A DNA stretch of 46,174 bases from Phormidium sp. OSCR (GTDB lineage: Bacteria > Cyanobacteriota > Cyanobacteriia > Cyanobacteriales > Geitlerinemataceae). Of this stretch, positions 6,627-15,937 are shown piece after piece. The DNA lies in contig LJZT01000024.1 of the NCBI GenBank assembly GCA_001314905.1, forward strand, positions 1-46,174, read 5' to 3'. A model generated the notes under the pieces. The model searched no databases and was not told where the DNA came from. It was given only the letters and a program-made list of their open reading frames with translations. Position 1 is the stretch's first letter, and every line of letters starts with the position of its first letter. The position numbers were made by a program, and so were the translations under genes.

Positions 6627-8489
6627 CTAACCCTTACGAGCCAGCATCATCCGCTCTAAACTCAAGGCCACCACACCAGCCGTAACCACTAACATCCCAA
6701 AAATCTGGTTGCCGGTTAGCTGTTCACCAATTAAGAAGAACCCCAACAACGCCGTCATCACCGGGCCAGTTGCCCCAACAATCGAAGCCAGAGAAGCCCC
6801 CGCATAACGGATAGCAAAGTTGTTGAGAACATAGCTAATCAGCGTCAGCAGGCCCAACCAAAACCCGCCCCAGAGTAAGCCACCAATGTTTTGAGTCGGC
6901 AAGCTCATCGTCGCATCCAAGCGCTCAACCACCACTAAGCCCACAAAGGAAAAGACAAACACACAGACAAAATTGGCAAAGCTAAAGGAAATCGGGTGCA
7001 GTTGCTTCGAGGCAATCTGTGTCAGTAACACATATCCCGCAAAAGCCACCCCTGAGCCTAACGCCGTTAAACTCCCCAAAACTAACCCGCCACCGGCTAA
7101 TCCTCCTGAAAAAATCGTGAAGATTCCGGGTACAGCCGATAAGCTCCCGATGAGAATAACAGCCATAATGACGGACCGGGTTATAGTCGGTCGAGCGCCA
7201 AAGAGGAACCAAGCCCCCAACACAGTCACAATGGGGAAAATGAAGAACAGAGTAATCGCCACCGCCGTGGGAATGTTGCCGATGGCAATATAGATCAAAA
7301 CCTGGGAGGCAAACAGAGCCACACCGCTCCAAACCACCTGATATTGCAGACGGCGGTTTTCAGGCTGTTGAAAGTTCTTCAGTTCATCCCACCATTGCGG
7401 ATACAGCTGCATGGCGACCAATGGCATTAACACCACCACCACCACCATCCGCATAAACAGAATCAGCATCGAGTTGCCCAAACTCGGGGAAATAATCCCT
7501 CCCCAGGTGATTCCTCCTAAAATTGTCTGTTCGCTAAGAATGACTCGGATGCTGACGTTAAACAGGGACAAAACCGCCGAGTACAGTAGAGCCAGAATCA
7601 GTCCGGTTTGCACTTGAGTGGCCGGTTTAGGCGCTGGGGGTGGCGGTGCATCCTCGGGGACAGGCTGATTCTCCTCCACCTCGGACTCTAGGGCTTCAGG
7701 CGTCGGAACTGGAGGCGTGGGAACGAGATTGTTGTCCTCCGCCGAGGGAGTGACCCCCTCGCCCGTCGCCCGAGGCGAGCCAACGCTGGGGGCGTCTGCC
7801 GTCCCATTCTGGTAAGCCTCAGGAGACAGACTCGGCCGGGTGGGTTGGCTGGCCTCGTCTCGTAATTCCTGGCCTAAACGACTGACGAGAGTATCGAGGA
7901 GCGCTTCCCCTTGTTGTTGTAGATTGTCGAGTTGATGCAGAGATTGCCAGAGATCGCTACGGTAGTTGCCGAGTTCCTGGCTCAGTCCTCGATAGGTTTG
8001 GTGGAAACGGCTATCGACGGAATCTCGCAGGCGATCGCCCTCACTCAAGGCTTCTCGGGGACGGCTCGGAGGCAGTTGGCGAGCGGCCAGTTCCTCGACG
8101 CGAGCTGAGAGCCGTTCTTCGAGACTGGCCGCCACCAGTTGCGCCAGTTGTTGCACCCACACTTGACGCTCATCGTCTGATTCACTCAGCGCAGGGGGAC
8201 GTTGGCCGGGAGAGAGTTGTTGATAGCGATCTTGTAGTTGGCTGATATCATCGAGCAGTCGTGTTTTCTCCGCTTGCAGACGGCTGACATCTCGCGTCAG
8301 TTGCACGATGAGATCCTGTTGCAGATGTTTGAGATCCTGAGTCAGCTCAGTTAATACGGTTTCGACCGAGCGATCGCCGATACCGTCGGGGTTGGTCAAT
8401 CGCGTTTCCCTTTGCTCCATAAGTCCTGAGTCCTTGCTCTCTCCTATCAGTTCACTGGCGATCGCCTCAGAACGGTGTGACGGCTCCAT
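6627..8489 (-). CDS. EamA/DMT-family permease with long coiled-coil N-terminal region
   Basis: This 620-aa protein has two parts. Residues 1 to about 290 are soluble: a predicted coiled coil (about 40-115, rich in LTQDLKHLQQDLIVQL-type heptads), more helical Gln/Leu-rich segments to about 215, then a Pro/Glu/Ala linker ending PAPKPATQVQTG. Residues about 293-618 form the drug/metabolite transporter part, with about ten hydrophobic segments and the duplicated EamA architecture (late block ASIVGATGPVMTALLGFFLIGE). Typical DMT proteins are about 300 aa, so the head doubles the size. The substrate is unknown. The gene reads toward the shared terminator at 6567-6602. No neighbour gives a functional hint. 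Confidence 0.85.
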   Translation of the reverse strand: MEPSHRSEAIASELIGESKDSGLMEQRETRLTNPDGIGDRSVETVLTELTQDLKHLQQDLIVQLTRDVSRLQAEKTRLLDDISQLQDRYQQLSPGQRPPALSESDDERQVWVQQLAQLVAASLEERLSARVEELAARQLPPSRPREALSEGDRLRDSVDSRFHQTYRGLSQELGNYRSDLWQSLHQLDNLQQQGEALLDTLVSRLGQELRDEASQPTRPSLSPEAYQNGTADAPSVGSPRATGEGVTPSAEDNNLVPTPPVPTPEALESEVEENQPVPEDAPPPPAPKPATQVQTGLILALLYSAVLSLFNVSIRVILSEQTILGGITWGGIISPSLGNSMLILFMRMVVVVVLMPLVAMQLYPQWWDELKNFQQPENRRLQYQVVWSGVALFASQVLIYIAIGNIPTAVAITLFFIFPIVTVLGAWFLFGARPTITRSVIMAVILIGSLSAVPGIFTIFSGGLAGGGLVLGSLTALGSGVAFAGYVLLTQIASKQLHPISFSFANFVCVFVFSFVGLVVVERLDATMSLPTQNIGGLLWGGFWLGLLTLISYVLNNFAIRYAGASLASIVGATGPVMTALLGFFLIGEQLTGNQIFGMLVVTAGVVALSLERMMLARKG

Positions 8490-8813
8490 TGCCCTCAGCT
8501 CGCTCCTATCGGCTTGCCCAACATCTTAAACGGTCTGTTGCCTCGATTGAAAGGGTATTTCTACAGCTTTTGACTCAAATCCTGCCCCTGACCTGTTTTT
8601 CTGAATCTTAGACACAAAAAAGGCGCGGCTGTTGAGTTAAGCCACGCCCAAACGGTTGAGTTTCGGTTGAATTTAAGGGATGTTTACTAAAACAGGTGTT
8701 TATTAAAGAATGGTTAAAACCATAGAACCAGTATAGTCTAAATTTTTGTAAAAAACTAGCCCGATAACATCGAATTATGTTATGGCTCTCATCACCTCCC
8801 CCGATATCAATCC
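8490..8813. other. Intergenic region between nuclease and permease genes
   Basis: This 324-nt gap lies between two minus-strand genes. It contains a terminator for the upstream nuclease gene (8616-8648) and must hold the permease promoter below it. A 77-codon minus-strand frame crosses the terminator and is not considered a gene. The segment 8655-8800 is AT-rich with nothing else recognisable. Confidence 0.6.
8616..8648 (-). terminator. Rho-independent terminator of the tyrS-nuclease unit
   Basis: On the minus strand GGCGTGGCT (8648-8640) pairs with AGCCGCGCC (8630-8622), with one mismatch and a 9-nt loop, and is followed by six T residues (8621-8616). It lies about 165 nt past the nuclease stop. 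Confidence 0.75.
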
Positions 8814-9725
8814 TCAGGTTAACGGGTTGGGAAAGTCGCACAGTTGCTCAAGATGCCGGATAATCATCTGAGGTAAACCGCGATGCAAGCTAATCCGACC
8901 CCGAACATAGGCATAGCCTCGACCGCGGCCAGCATAACGATTCAACACTAAACGCACCAAGGCCTCACCATCTGGGTTCGAGGCGGTGGGAATCCAAAAC
9001 TTGAGAGGACACAGACGAGATCCCGTAAAAATAATCGCACCTCCCTCAACCTGCTTACGGATGCCACCCTGGAGATCACAAAATACCGTCACCTCTCGCC
9101 CATCCTCGATCGCCTGCAACACCCGAGGATAGTCTAACTGCACCGAAATTGCCCCTGACGCGGCTCCCTCACGGCGAAAATCCTCGACAATAGCAGCGCG
9201 ATAGGCCCACCAAGCCGACAGGCTGCAATAGTTACGAGAGGCCCCATGAGCGTTCACCTGAGGATTCCAAATTTTACGCTGATGGGCCTGAGCCTCAAAC
9301 TCAGCCAGAGTAAAGAGCCGATCATAGAGGCGCGATCGCCCATATTTCGTAAAATAAGGACTCCAGCCCTGTTCAACGGTAAACAGATTGTAATGGCTAT
9401 CTCCCCGATGAACATAGCAAACCAGGCGGCTACAATTGCCCCGATGCCAACGTAAACAGTCCTGGGGGGAATCATCGTTGTCGAACTCCAAATCAACTTG
9501 ACACAGATCCCCATTCCCTTGGCTAAAATACTCATGGGCCATGTTGTCAGCCGCAATCCCCGCCTCCGTCACCGGCTTAGCCGTTTCCGGCGCCGGATGA
9601 AGACTGCTTTCTTCAGTGTCGACACAAATTAAACGAACAAACTCCTCCTGTTCGTCGATTTTGACCTTCAGGGTGTCACCATCAACCACCTCAGTCACCT
9701 GGATATCTCGCAGCCTCGTTCCCAC
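8814..9725 (-). CDS. Staphylococcal-nuclease-like (SNase/TNase) protein
   Basis: This 303-aa protein starts with an SNase (thermonuclease) OB-fold: VVDGDTLKVKI (about 13-23), FVRLICVDTEES (about 29-40, with the Arg and Glu positions of the SNase active site), then NCSRLVCYVHRGD and NLFTVEQGWSPY (about 96-124), matching the third catalytic Arg region. No signal peptide is seen, so it would be cytosolic unless exported otherwise. A second part (about 190-300), with the strand pattern TVFCDLQGGIRKQVEGG and YAYVRGRISLHRGLPQMIIRH, looks like another OB-type domain with a nucleic-acid-binding flavour. It begins 19 nt after tyrS on the same strand and is probably co-transcribed. Nuclease activity and substrate are inferred. 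Confidence 0.8.
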   Translation of the reverse strand: MGTRLRDIQVTEVVDGDTLKVKIDEQEEFVRLICVDTEESSLHPAPETAKPVTEAGIAADNMAHEYFSQGNGDLCQVDLEFDNDDSPQDCLRWHRGNCSRLVCYVHRGDSHYNLFTVEQGWSPYFTKYGRSRLYDRLFTLAEFEAQAHQRKIWNPQVNAHGASRNYCSLSAWWAYRAAIVEDFRREGAASGAISVQLDYPRVLQAIEDGREVTVFCDLQGGIRKQVEGGAIIFTGSRLCPLKFWIPTASNPDGEALVRLVLNRYAGRGRGYAYVRGRISLHRGLPQMIIRHLEQLCDFPNPLT

Positions 9726-9744
9726 GTCGCTCTCGGTTCCCTCG

Positions 9745-10956
9745 CTAGTCGCTCAAGCGTACAAACTTTTTCTTACCAACCTGTAACACCTTACCGGCTA
9801 AGTCCGCCGCCGATTCAAAACTGATATTCACATCCGTGATGCGATCGCCATCTAAACGCACCGCACCCCCCTGAATCTGCCGGCGGCCCTCACCACTACT
9901 CTTGCAGAGACCACTGGCCCCTAGGATATAAAACAGCTTGGCCGGAAACTCCACCTCTGACAAGGAAAACTCCGGCACCGCGTCAGCACCTGTTGACATA
10001 TCACCACCCACAAGAGACATCGCAGCCTGTTGGGCGGCCAGGGCTGCGGCCTCACCATGATATTGGCTCACAATATCTAAAGCCAAACATTTCTGGCGAT
10101 CGCGAGGATTTTCGGGAAGTTGCTCCAACGGCTGCTTGGTCAATAGTTCAAAATACTGGTTAATCTGAGAATCTGCCGTTTTCTCCAATTTGGAATACAT
10201 CGACAGGGCATCCTCTTTTAAGCCGACATAGTTATTGAGAGACTTGGACATTTTCTGCACCCCATCTGTGCCAATCAAAATCGGCAGCAATAGCCCAAAC
10301 TGCGGCGTTTTACCAAAATGCCGTTGTAAATCACGACCGACGGCCAGATTAAACTTCTGATCCGTTCCACCGAGTTCAACATCCGCATCAATCGCCACCG
10401 AATCATAGCCCTGCATCAAGGGATAGAGAAACTCATGCAAATAAATGGGATTTCCCGCCTCATAACGCAAGGAAAACCCCTCTTTGGCTAACATCTGCCC
10501 AACAGTCATCGTGGCTAACAACTCCAGGATTTTCGATAAATCCAAGTCACTCAGCCATTGTGAGTTATAGTGAATCTCCAAACGGCCAGGAGTCTCAAAA
10601 TCTAAAATCGGTCGTAGTTGTTGCAAATAGGTTTCGGCATTGTCCTTCACCTGTTCAGCCGTCAGTTGGCGGCGCACCTCTGATTTTCCCGTAGGATCGC
10701 CAATACGAGCTGTAAAATCGCCAATAATCAGAACCGCCGTATGGCCGGCATCCTGAAAGGCCCGCATTTTCCTGAAGGGGATACTATGGCCCAAGTGCAA
10801 ATCTGAGCCAGTCGGGTCAATGCCGAGTTTAACTCGCAAAGGGCGATCGCAACGAGTGAGCAAAACCTCCAGGTTTTCCCGTTCATCGCTCGAGTCAGCA
10901 CGATTGGGAAAAATCTCCTCCGTTCCTCGGTGTAGCCAAGATAAATCAGGGGTCAT
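9745..10956 (-). CDS. tyrS: Tyrosyl-tRNA synthetase
   Basis: This class I aminoacyl-tRNA synthetase charges tRNA-Tyr. The 403-aa protein carries the HIGH-type signature as [13 protein letters not shown] (about 53-65) and KMSKS as [11 protein letters not shown] (about 230-240). It has the tyrosine-binding [28 protein letters not shown] block and a C-terminal S4 RNA-binding domain (about 340-400, [19 protein letters not shown]). The length fits the TyrZ-like, S4-containing group. It leads the pair with the SNase-like gene 19 nt downstream. No T-box is expected in cyanobacteria and none is seen in its leader. Confidence 0.96.
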   Translation of the reverse strand: MTPDLSWLHRGTEEIFPNRADSSDERENLEVLLTRCDRPLRVKLGIDPTGSDLHLGHSIPFRKMRAFQDAGHTAVLIIGDFTARIGDPTGKSEVRRQLTAEQVKDNAETYLQQLRPILDFETPGRLEIHYNSQWLSDLDLSKILELLATMTVGQMLAKEGFSLRYEAGNPIYLHEFLYPLMQGYDSVAIDADVELGGTDQKFNLAVGRDLQRHFGKTPQFGLLLPILIGTDGVQKMSKSLNNYVGLKEDALSMYSKLEKTADSQINQYFELLTKQPLEQLPENPRDRQKCLALDIVSQYHGEAAALAAQQAAMSLVGGDMSTGADAVPEFSLSEVEFPAKLFYILGASGLCKSSGEGRRQIQGGAVRLDGDRITDVNISFESAADLAGKVLQVGKKKFVRLSD

Positions 10957-11265
10957 AGCAAATGGGTTCGGAAAAATTGCGCGCTAGTAGTGATGAGGTG
11001 GCTATAATAGCAGACCAGATGGGCCAACTTGAAATTCCCACCCAGGAGACGAATCTGCCCAATCTGCACTTAAGAGTCAAATCCCCAGTATTTGACTTGG
11101 GCTTCGATGCTGTAGAGTTTCATAGTGTAGAGTCGGTCTACTCCCCCCCTCTCGTGTTGTTCCCCGAGTTTCAAGTTGCGGCGATCGCGCGATCGCCACT
11201 CAACCCATTCCCATGCACGTGGGTTGGACAGTTCTCAAAACAAACGTTGGTAAGGAAGGCGCTTT
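10957..11265. other. Divergent intergenic region tyrS / penicillin-binding protein
   Basis: These 309 nt separate divergent genes. A 104-codon plus-strand frame here has no family resemblance and is treated as chance. A doubled HIP1 palindrome GGCGATCGCGCGATCGCC lies at 11180-11197. Promoters for both flanking genes must be inside, but I cannot place convincing hexamers. Confidence 0.5.
11252..11259 (+). promoter_or_regulatory. Shine-Dalgarno deciding the PBP start
   Basis: AAGGAAGG lies 6 nt before the GTG at 11266. No such sequence precedes the alternative ATG at 11317, so the longer N-terminus is favoured. Confidence 0.65.
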
Positions 11266-13197
11266 GTGTCAGGTAACACCATTCGGCAAAATCGAAACCA
11301 GAAAACTCAAATCCCCATGCAACTGTTTCGCTTCGTGCAAGCAGTTGGCAAAGTCACCGCTAGCACCCTCCTCGGAACCACACTGCTTGGGAGTTCGGTG
11401 GTCGCCGGTGGCTTAGTGGGACTGGCTATTAGTTTCCGCAACCTCCCAGATGTGCGGGTATTACGCAGCTATATGCCCACGGAAACTAGCCATATTTACG
11501 ATATAAATGGCCAGCTCCTCCTGAGCATCCATGATGAAGCCAACCGCGAAGTCATCCCCTTTGAGGAAATCTCCAATAACCTCAAACTCGCTGTCCTCGC
11601 CATTGAAGATAGTCATTTCTTCGTTCACCAAGGGATTAACCCCGGTGCAGTGATTCGGGCGGCTTTGGCCAACTTCGAATCAGGACAGACCGTAGAGGGA
11701 GCATCCACCCTGACGATGCAGTTGGTAAAAAACCTGTTTCTGACCCCAGAGCGAGAATTTAGCCGCAAAATCGCTGAAGCTGTCCTGGCTATTCGCCTCG
11801 AACAGATTTTAGATAAAAATGAACTGCTCGAACTGTATCTAAACCAGGTCTACTGGGGTCACAACCTCTATGGGGCCGAAACCGCCGCTCAGAGTTATTT
11901 CAATAAATCAGCCCGCGATTTGACCCTGGCTGAAGCGGCGATGATGGCCGGCTTAATTCAATCCCCTGAAAGCTACAGTCCCTTTGCCGATTATCAACTG
12001 GCCAAACGGCAACAGGCCATCGTCATCAACCGGATGCTGGACCTAAAATGGATCACCCCTGAAGAAGCCCAAGAAGCCCGAGAACAACCCATCCGTCTGG
12101 GCAATATTTCCTCGTTCCCCTCAAGTATCTCTCCCTATGTCACCGGAGCGGTTGTGGAGGAACTGACTGAACGCTTTGGACGGGAGGCTCTCAGTAAAGG
12201 GGGAATGCGCGTGCAAACTACCGTCGATCTCAGCACGCAACGGATGGCTGAGCAAACGGTGAAAGATTGGCATACTCGCCTGTTTAACCAAGGACTCTAC
12301 CGCGATTTTGAGCAGGGACAGTTAGCGTTGGCCGCCGTTGACCCACGCACGAACTTTGTCAAGGCGATCGTCGGCGGATATGACCAGACTCAGAGCGAGT
12401 TTAATCGCGCCACTCAGGCCCAACGACAACCGGGTTCAGCCTTCAAACCGTTGGTGTATTACACGGCCTTTGCCACGGGAAATTATGGACCCGAAAGCAT
12501 TGTCAGCGATACTCCGGTCAGTTATCCTGACGGCGACGGACTCTACACCCCTCGTAACTATGGAGGCGGGTTTTCCGGGGCGGTGAGTATTCGCAAAGCC
12601 ATCGAAGTGTCTCTGAACATTCCCGCCGTGACGATTGGCCAGGACATTGGCTTAAATCGAGTCATTGAAGTGTCGCGGCTCTTGGGGATTCAAAGCCCAA
12701 TTGACCCGGTGATTTCCCTTCCCCTCGGGTCCGTTGACTTAACGCCTCTGGAAATGGCGGGAGCCTTTGCCACCTTTGCCAGCAACGGTTGGCGCTCCGA
12801 TACCACCCTCATTGCTCAAGTGACTGACAGCAAGGGGAATGTCATGTTAGACAATACTCCCAGACCTCGCTTAGTCTTAGATCCTTGGGCCACAGCCGCG
12901 CTGACGGATACCCTGCAAGGGGTGATTAACCAAGGAACCGCCACATCGGCTAAACTCGATCGCCCAGCAGCCGGAAAAACCGGAACCACCTCGTCGCAGC
13001 GAGATATCTGGTTTGTCGGCTATGTGCCTCAACTTTCTGTGGCTGTCTGGGCGGGCCATGACAACAATGTACCCCTGTCCTATGGGGCAACCGGCGGCGG
13101 ATTTGTAGCGCCCGTCTGGCGCGATTTCATGCAGAAGTACCTGGCCAATGAGCCAGTGCAGAACTTCCGCTCACCCGATGAGTTTGACCGTCCCTAG
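11266..13197 (+). CDS. Class A penicillin-binding protein (PBP1A family)
   Basis: This bifunctional peptidoglycan synthase has a glycosyltransferase domain followed by a D,D-transpeptidase. From GTG at 11266 it is 643 aa; an ATG start at 11317 would remove 17 residues. One transmembrane anchor (about 28-52) precedes the GT51 domain, with IEDSHFFVHQGINPGA, GASTLTMQLVKNLFLTP and the KIAEAVLAIRLEQ block. Transpeptidase motifs are SxxK in PGSAFKPLVYY, SxN in EVSLNIPAV and KTG in AGKTGTTSSQRDIWF. All catalytic elements are present. The product faces the periplasm. Its stop codon overlaps the stop of the convergent DUF1825 gene by 4 nt, so the two transcripts must be antisense at their 3' ends. Confidence 0.95.
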   Translation: MSGNTIRQNRNQKTQIPMQLFRFVQAVGKVTASTLLGTTLLGSSVVAGGLVGLAISFRNLPDVRVLRSYMPTETSHIYDINGQLLLSIHDEANREVIPFEEISNNLKLAVLAIEDSHFFVHQGINPGAVIRAALANFESGQTVEGASTLTMQLVKNLFLTPEREFSRKIAEAVLAIRLEQILDKNELLELYLNQVYWGHNLYGAETAAQSYFNKSARDLTLAEAAMMAGLIQSPESYSPFADYQLAKRQQAIVINRMLDLKWITPEEAQEAREQPIRLGNISSFPSSISPYVTGAVVEELTERFGREALSKGGMRVQTTVDLSTQRMAEQTVKDWHTRLFNQGLYRDFEQGQLALAAVDPRTNFVKAIVGGYDQTQSEFNRATQAQRQPGSAFKPLVYYTAFATGNYGPESIVSDTPVSYPDGDGLYTPRNYGGGFSGAVSIRKAIEVSLNIPAVTIGQDIGLNRVIEVSRLLGIQSPIDPVISLPLGSVDLTPLEMAGAFATFASNGWRSDTTLIAQVTDSKGNVMLDNTPRPRLVLDPWATAALTDTLQGVINQGTATSAKLDRPAAGKTGTTSSQRDIWFVGYVPQLSVAVWAGHDNNVPLSYGATGGGFVAPVWRDFMQKYLANEPVQNFRSPDEFDRP

Positions 13198-13517
13198 GGC
13201 TGTTGTTGCAATTCGGCTTTCATGCGTTCGAGGGTTTCGTGCATCCGGTCGAACATCTGTTGCGGCGTGATGCCAAACTGATTGAGCTGGGTGTTGAGTT
13301 GTTGGACCGTCATTTGGGCCATGAAGTCTTCGGATAGCTCAAAGCGCTTCATGAAGACGCGGTAGCGTTCCATCATCTCTTCCATGCGCTCGATGTATTG
13401 TTTTTTCCCCTCGCGATCAAACTTGCCATACTTACTGCCAAGTTCTACCAAGGATTGGTAGTCTTCAAAGAGTTGTTTGGCTTCTTGTTGAACAATCTCA
13501 GAATCAAAAAAACCCAT
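13194..13517 (-). CDS. DUF1825 family protein
   Basis: This 107-aa, highly charged, all-helical protein begins MGFFDSEIVQQEAKQLFEDY, typical of the DUF1825 family found across cyanobacteria. It has no membrane segment or signal peptide. Helical segments run through almost the whole length, with many Met/Gln/Glu residues (MEEMMERYRVFMKRF). Function is unknown. Its 3' end overlaps the 3' end of the penicillin-binding protein gene by 4 nt. Confidence 0.88.
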   Translation of the reverse strand: MGFFDSEIVQQEAKQLFEDYQSLVELGSKYGKFDREGKKQYIERMEEMMERYRVFMKRFELSEDFMAQMTVQQLNTQLNQFGITPQQMFDRMHETLERMKAELQQQP

Positions 13518-13722
13518 GTTTAATGCCTTTGATATAACTCACGGTATGATGTCTGCCGCCATTGGGTTTGGCAAGGTTGGCCAGAATGTGACCGATCGCG
13601 CGAAACCCCTAAGGCTGACCCCAATCTGACTTATATCTTAAAACAGCCCTGTTGCCCTTGACTATGGGCGCAGGTCGGGAAAACCCAACCCCTGACTCAT
13701 GAAGGAGTCAGTTTCAATCATC

Positions 13723-14373
13723 ATGACCGGTTATGGATTAGCGTTACATACCACCACCGCTCGGCTCGGCTTAGCGGTGAGTGAGGCAGACTCCTCTCAT
13801 GCTCAGGCCCGCGCTCAAACCTGGCCCCTGGGGCGATCGCTCTCATCGGAGTTACATGAGTATCTCAGAGAGTTTATCACCCCTCACCGCTGGCAGGATT
13901 TGGCATTTTTGGCTGTGGCTAAGGGACCGGGAAGCTTCACGGGAACCCGTATTGGTTTGGTGACAGCCCGCACCTTGGCCCAACAACTTGAGATTCCCTT
14001 ATTTGCGCGATCGAGTTTGGAAGTGATGGCCGAGTACCGCCGTCAGCAGGACAAGGGTATCCCTTTAGACTGCGATTTGGCGGTGCAGTTAATGGCATCT
14101 CGGGGACAACTCTTTACAGCGATCTACAAACCAGCCCCCAAGGGACAAGGGTTAACGACGTTGGTGACAGATACGGCCCGTAGTTTTGAGGATTGGACGG
14201 CCCTGTTAAATCAATGGCGATCGCCCTACTACCTCATTAAAGCCGATGAAGATGAACTCGCAGATTCTATCCCCAGTCTCCTCGACTTAGCCAACCAAGA
14301 TTACCAGGAAGGACGCCGTCCCTCCTGGTTCCAAGCCTTACCGTTCTACGGACAACATCCCGTGGAACAGTAG
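13723..14373 (+). CDS. tsaB: tRNA t6A biosynthesis protein TsaB
   Basis: TsaB is the ASKHA-fold partner of TsaD in making N6-threonylcarbamoyl-adenosine at position 37 of ANN-decoding tRNAs. The domain starts YGLALHTTTARLGLAVSE and carries the diagnostic VAKGPGSFTGTRIGLVTAR block. The protein is 216 aa from ATG 13723. An upstream in-frame ATG at 13699 would add eight residues, but family members begin directly at MTxYGLALHT. An AAGGAG sits at 13702-13707, somewhat far (15 nt) from 13723. The partner tsaD is also in the window (40894-41943). Confidence 0.9.
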   Translation: MTGYGLALHTTTARLGLAVSEADSSHAQARAQTWPLGRSLSSELHEYLREFITPHRWQDLAFLAVAKGPGSFTGTRIGLVTARTLAQQLEIPLFARSSLEVMAEYRRQQDKGIPLDCDLAVQLMASRGQLFTAIYKPAPKGQGLTTLVTDTARSFEDWTALLNQWRSPYYLIKADEDELADSIPSLLDLANQDYQEGRRPSWFQALPFYGQHPVEQ

Positions 14374-14413
14374 CCTGTTCTTGTTTTCACCCGAATGCGC
14401 TAACCCAAATGCG

Positions 14414-15814
14414 CTAATCCGTCTCAACGGCTTGAGCAATTTGCATTTGATTAATCAAATCATTGAGAGCGAGTTCGAGTTGGCGGCCGGGATCGAGATG
14501 AACCCAACCTTGTTCAGTCAGTTGTTTCACCTCAAAGTGCAGGTGGGGACCCGTTGAGTAGCCTGTATTGCCAACTCGACCAATCACTTGTCCCTGATGC
14601 ACCTCTTGGCCCGGACGCACCAACAACTCAGACAAGTGAGCATAGAGAGTTTCAGCGGTTCCTTCATTGTGTTCGAGGATCACCGTTAAGCCATAGCCCC
14701 CCAACATCTCAGCCCTGGCAACTTTGCCAGAAAAAGCCGCTAACACTGGGGTTCCGGTGGGAGCCGCGACATCGGTTCCCGCGTGGAAGCGACGCACCCC
14801 AGCGATGGGGTGATGTCGCCAACCGAAGAAGGAGGTAATGGGGGCGGGAACTGAGAGGGGGAAAATCAGACGGCGATCGCGGCTGCGGAAGCTCCGTTCT
14901 AAGGGTTGAATCGCCATATCCCGCAACAGTTGCGCTTCCATCTGGGCATAACTGACGTCAACGGAGGGGATACGGTTGGCGTTGTTGGTCACTTGGCCGC
15001 CGCTGCTCGGTTGTGAACTGGCTCTAAAGGCCGTCGAGGCGGGAACGGGAGCGGAGTTCCCTCGGTCGCTTGGAGATGATGGGGCCGCTGGAGCTTGATG
15101 TCCCGAGGCGACTTGCGGTTGGGGCAGGTTCGTCGGGGAATTGGGTTGGGGTTGAGCTTGAGTGGGGCGACAGAGTTGTCCACTGACACGTCCACTGACT
15201 CGCGCTTCACAACCGCTGGAGCGTTCTTCAAAGACGACCACTTGGGAATCTTGGGATGTCGTCGCCCCTAGACTGTAGTCGGTGTCGTCGATGTAGCTAT
15301 GTTGGGGGGATGAGTTGGGGCGATCGAGTTGGGGGCGATTAAGTTGGGGGCGATTCGGTTGGGGCTGATTTAGGGATTCTGGGGGAGCCATCGACTCCCG
15401 TTGGGGTTGAGCCTCAAAGACGGCTTCGGGAGAAATCCCTTGATGCTGTTCGGGGACGTTCTCTGGCTCAGGAGTTGCTCGGGGAGAAGCGGTTGGGGTT
15501 TCAACGGGGGCTTCAACGGGGGCTTCAACGGGGGCTTGATAGCTGTTGTCATCGTTATCGCTATTGACCGCCGGTTGGCTCGGCTGAGGGCTGTCAACCG
15601 GCGCTGGAGCGACTGGTTCTGGAGCGTAATTGGGGGTGGAGTCTACTGGGTTGGGTGAGTAATCCGGGACTTTTTCTTGCAAGTGAAGGTCCGGATTGTA
15701 GGGACCTTTGGCGAAGACAACGCCACCGCCGAGTAGGCCGAAGCTACCCAGCCAGCCGAGTCCTTGGGCTAAAAAGGTGAGTGAAACGGTTGTGTAAGTG
15801 GAACGTTTTTGCAT
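14414..15814 (-). CDS. M23 (LytM-type) peptidoglycan metallopeptidase
   Basis: This 466-aa envelope protein has a hydrophobic N-terminal segment (about 8-33, ending VVFAKG) that works as signal peptide or anchor. A long Pro/Gln/Ser-rich linker follows (about 40-310). The M23 domain lies at about 325-450, with zinc-ligand motifs RRFHAGTDVAAPTGTPV (HxxxD) and TGPHLHFEVKQ (HxH). It should cut cross-links in peptidoglycan. The linker contains 12-nt tandem units (15500-15535, PVEA repeats) and a second repeat set coding NRPQL/LDRPN. The linker length would let the domain reach through the periplasm. It lies 123 nt downstream of birA on the same strand. Confidence 0.88.
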   Translation of the reverse strand: MQKRSTYTTVSLTFLAQGLGWLGSFGLLGGGVVFAKGPYNPDLHLQEKVPDYSPNPVDSTPNYAPEPVAPAPVDSPQPSQPAVNSDNDDNSYQAPVEAPVEAPVETPTASPRATPEPENVPEQHQGISPEAVFEAQPQRESMAPPESLNQPQPNRPQLNRPQLDRPNSSPQHSYIDDTDYSLGATTSQDSQVVVFEERSSGCEARVSGRVSGQLCRPTQAQPQPNSPTNLPQPQVASGHQAPAAPSSPSDRGNSAPVPASTAFRASSQPSSGGQVTNNANRIPSVDVSYAQMEAQLLRDMAIQPLERSFRSRDRRLIFPLSVPAPITSFFGWRHHPIAGVRRFHAGTDVAAPTGTPVLAAFSGKVARAEMLGGYGLTVILEHNEGTAETLYAHLSELLVRPGQEVHQGQVIGRVGNTGYSTGPHLHFEVKQLTEQGWVHLDPGRQLELALNDLINQMQIAQAVETD

Positions 15815-15937
15815 ATCTCCCCGTAAGTTGCGATCGCCGTCTTGGTCATCTTGATCAAGGATACAGGCGATCGCATAAATGACATTGCGAATACAGCAAT
15901 TTGTGCTGGACTTGATACAGGCAAACCATCCCCTATC

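Noticed and set aside
8608-8841. 77-codon minus-strand frame after the nuclease gene
   Set aside because: It runs through a clear terminator and overlaps the end of the nuclease gene.
10962-11276. 104-codon plus-strand frame before the PBP gene
   Set aside because: No family pattern; it occupies the divergent promoter region and overlaps the PBP ribosome-binding site.
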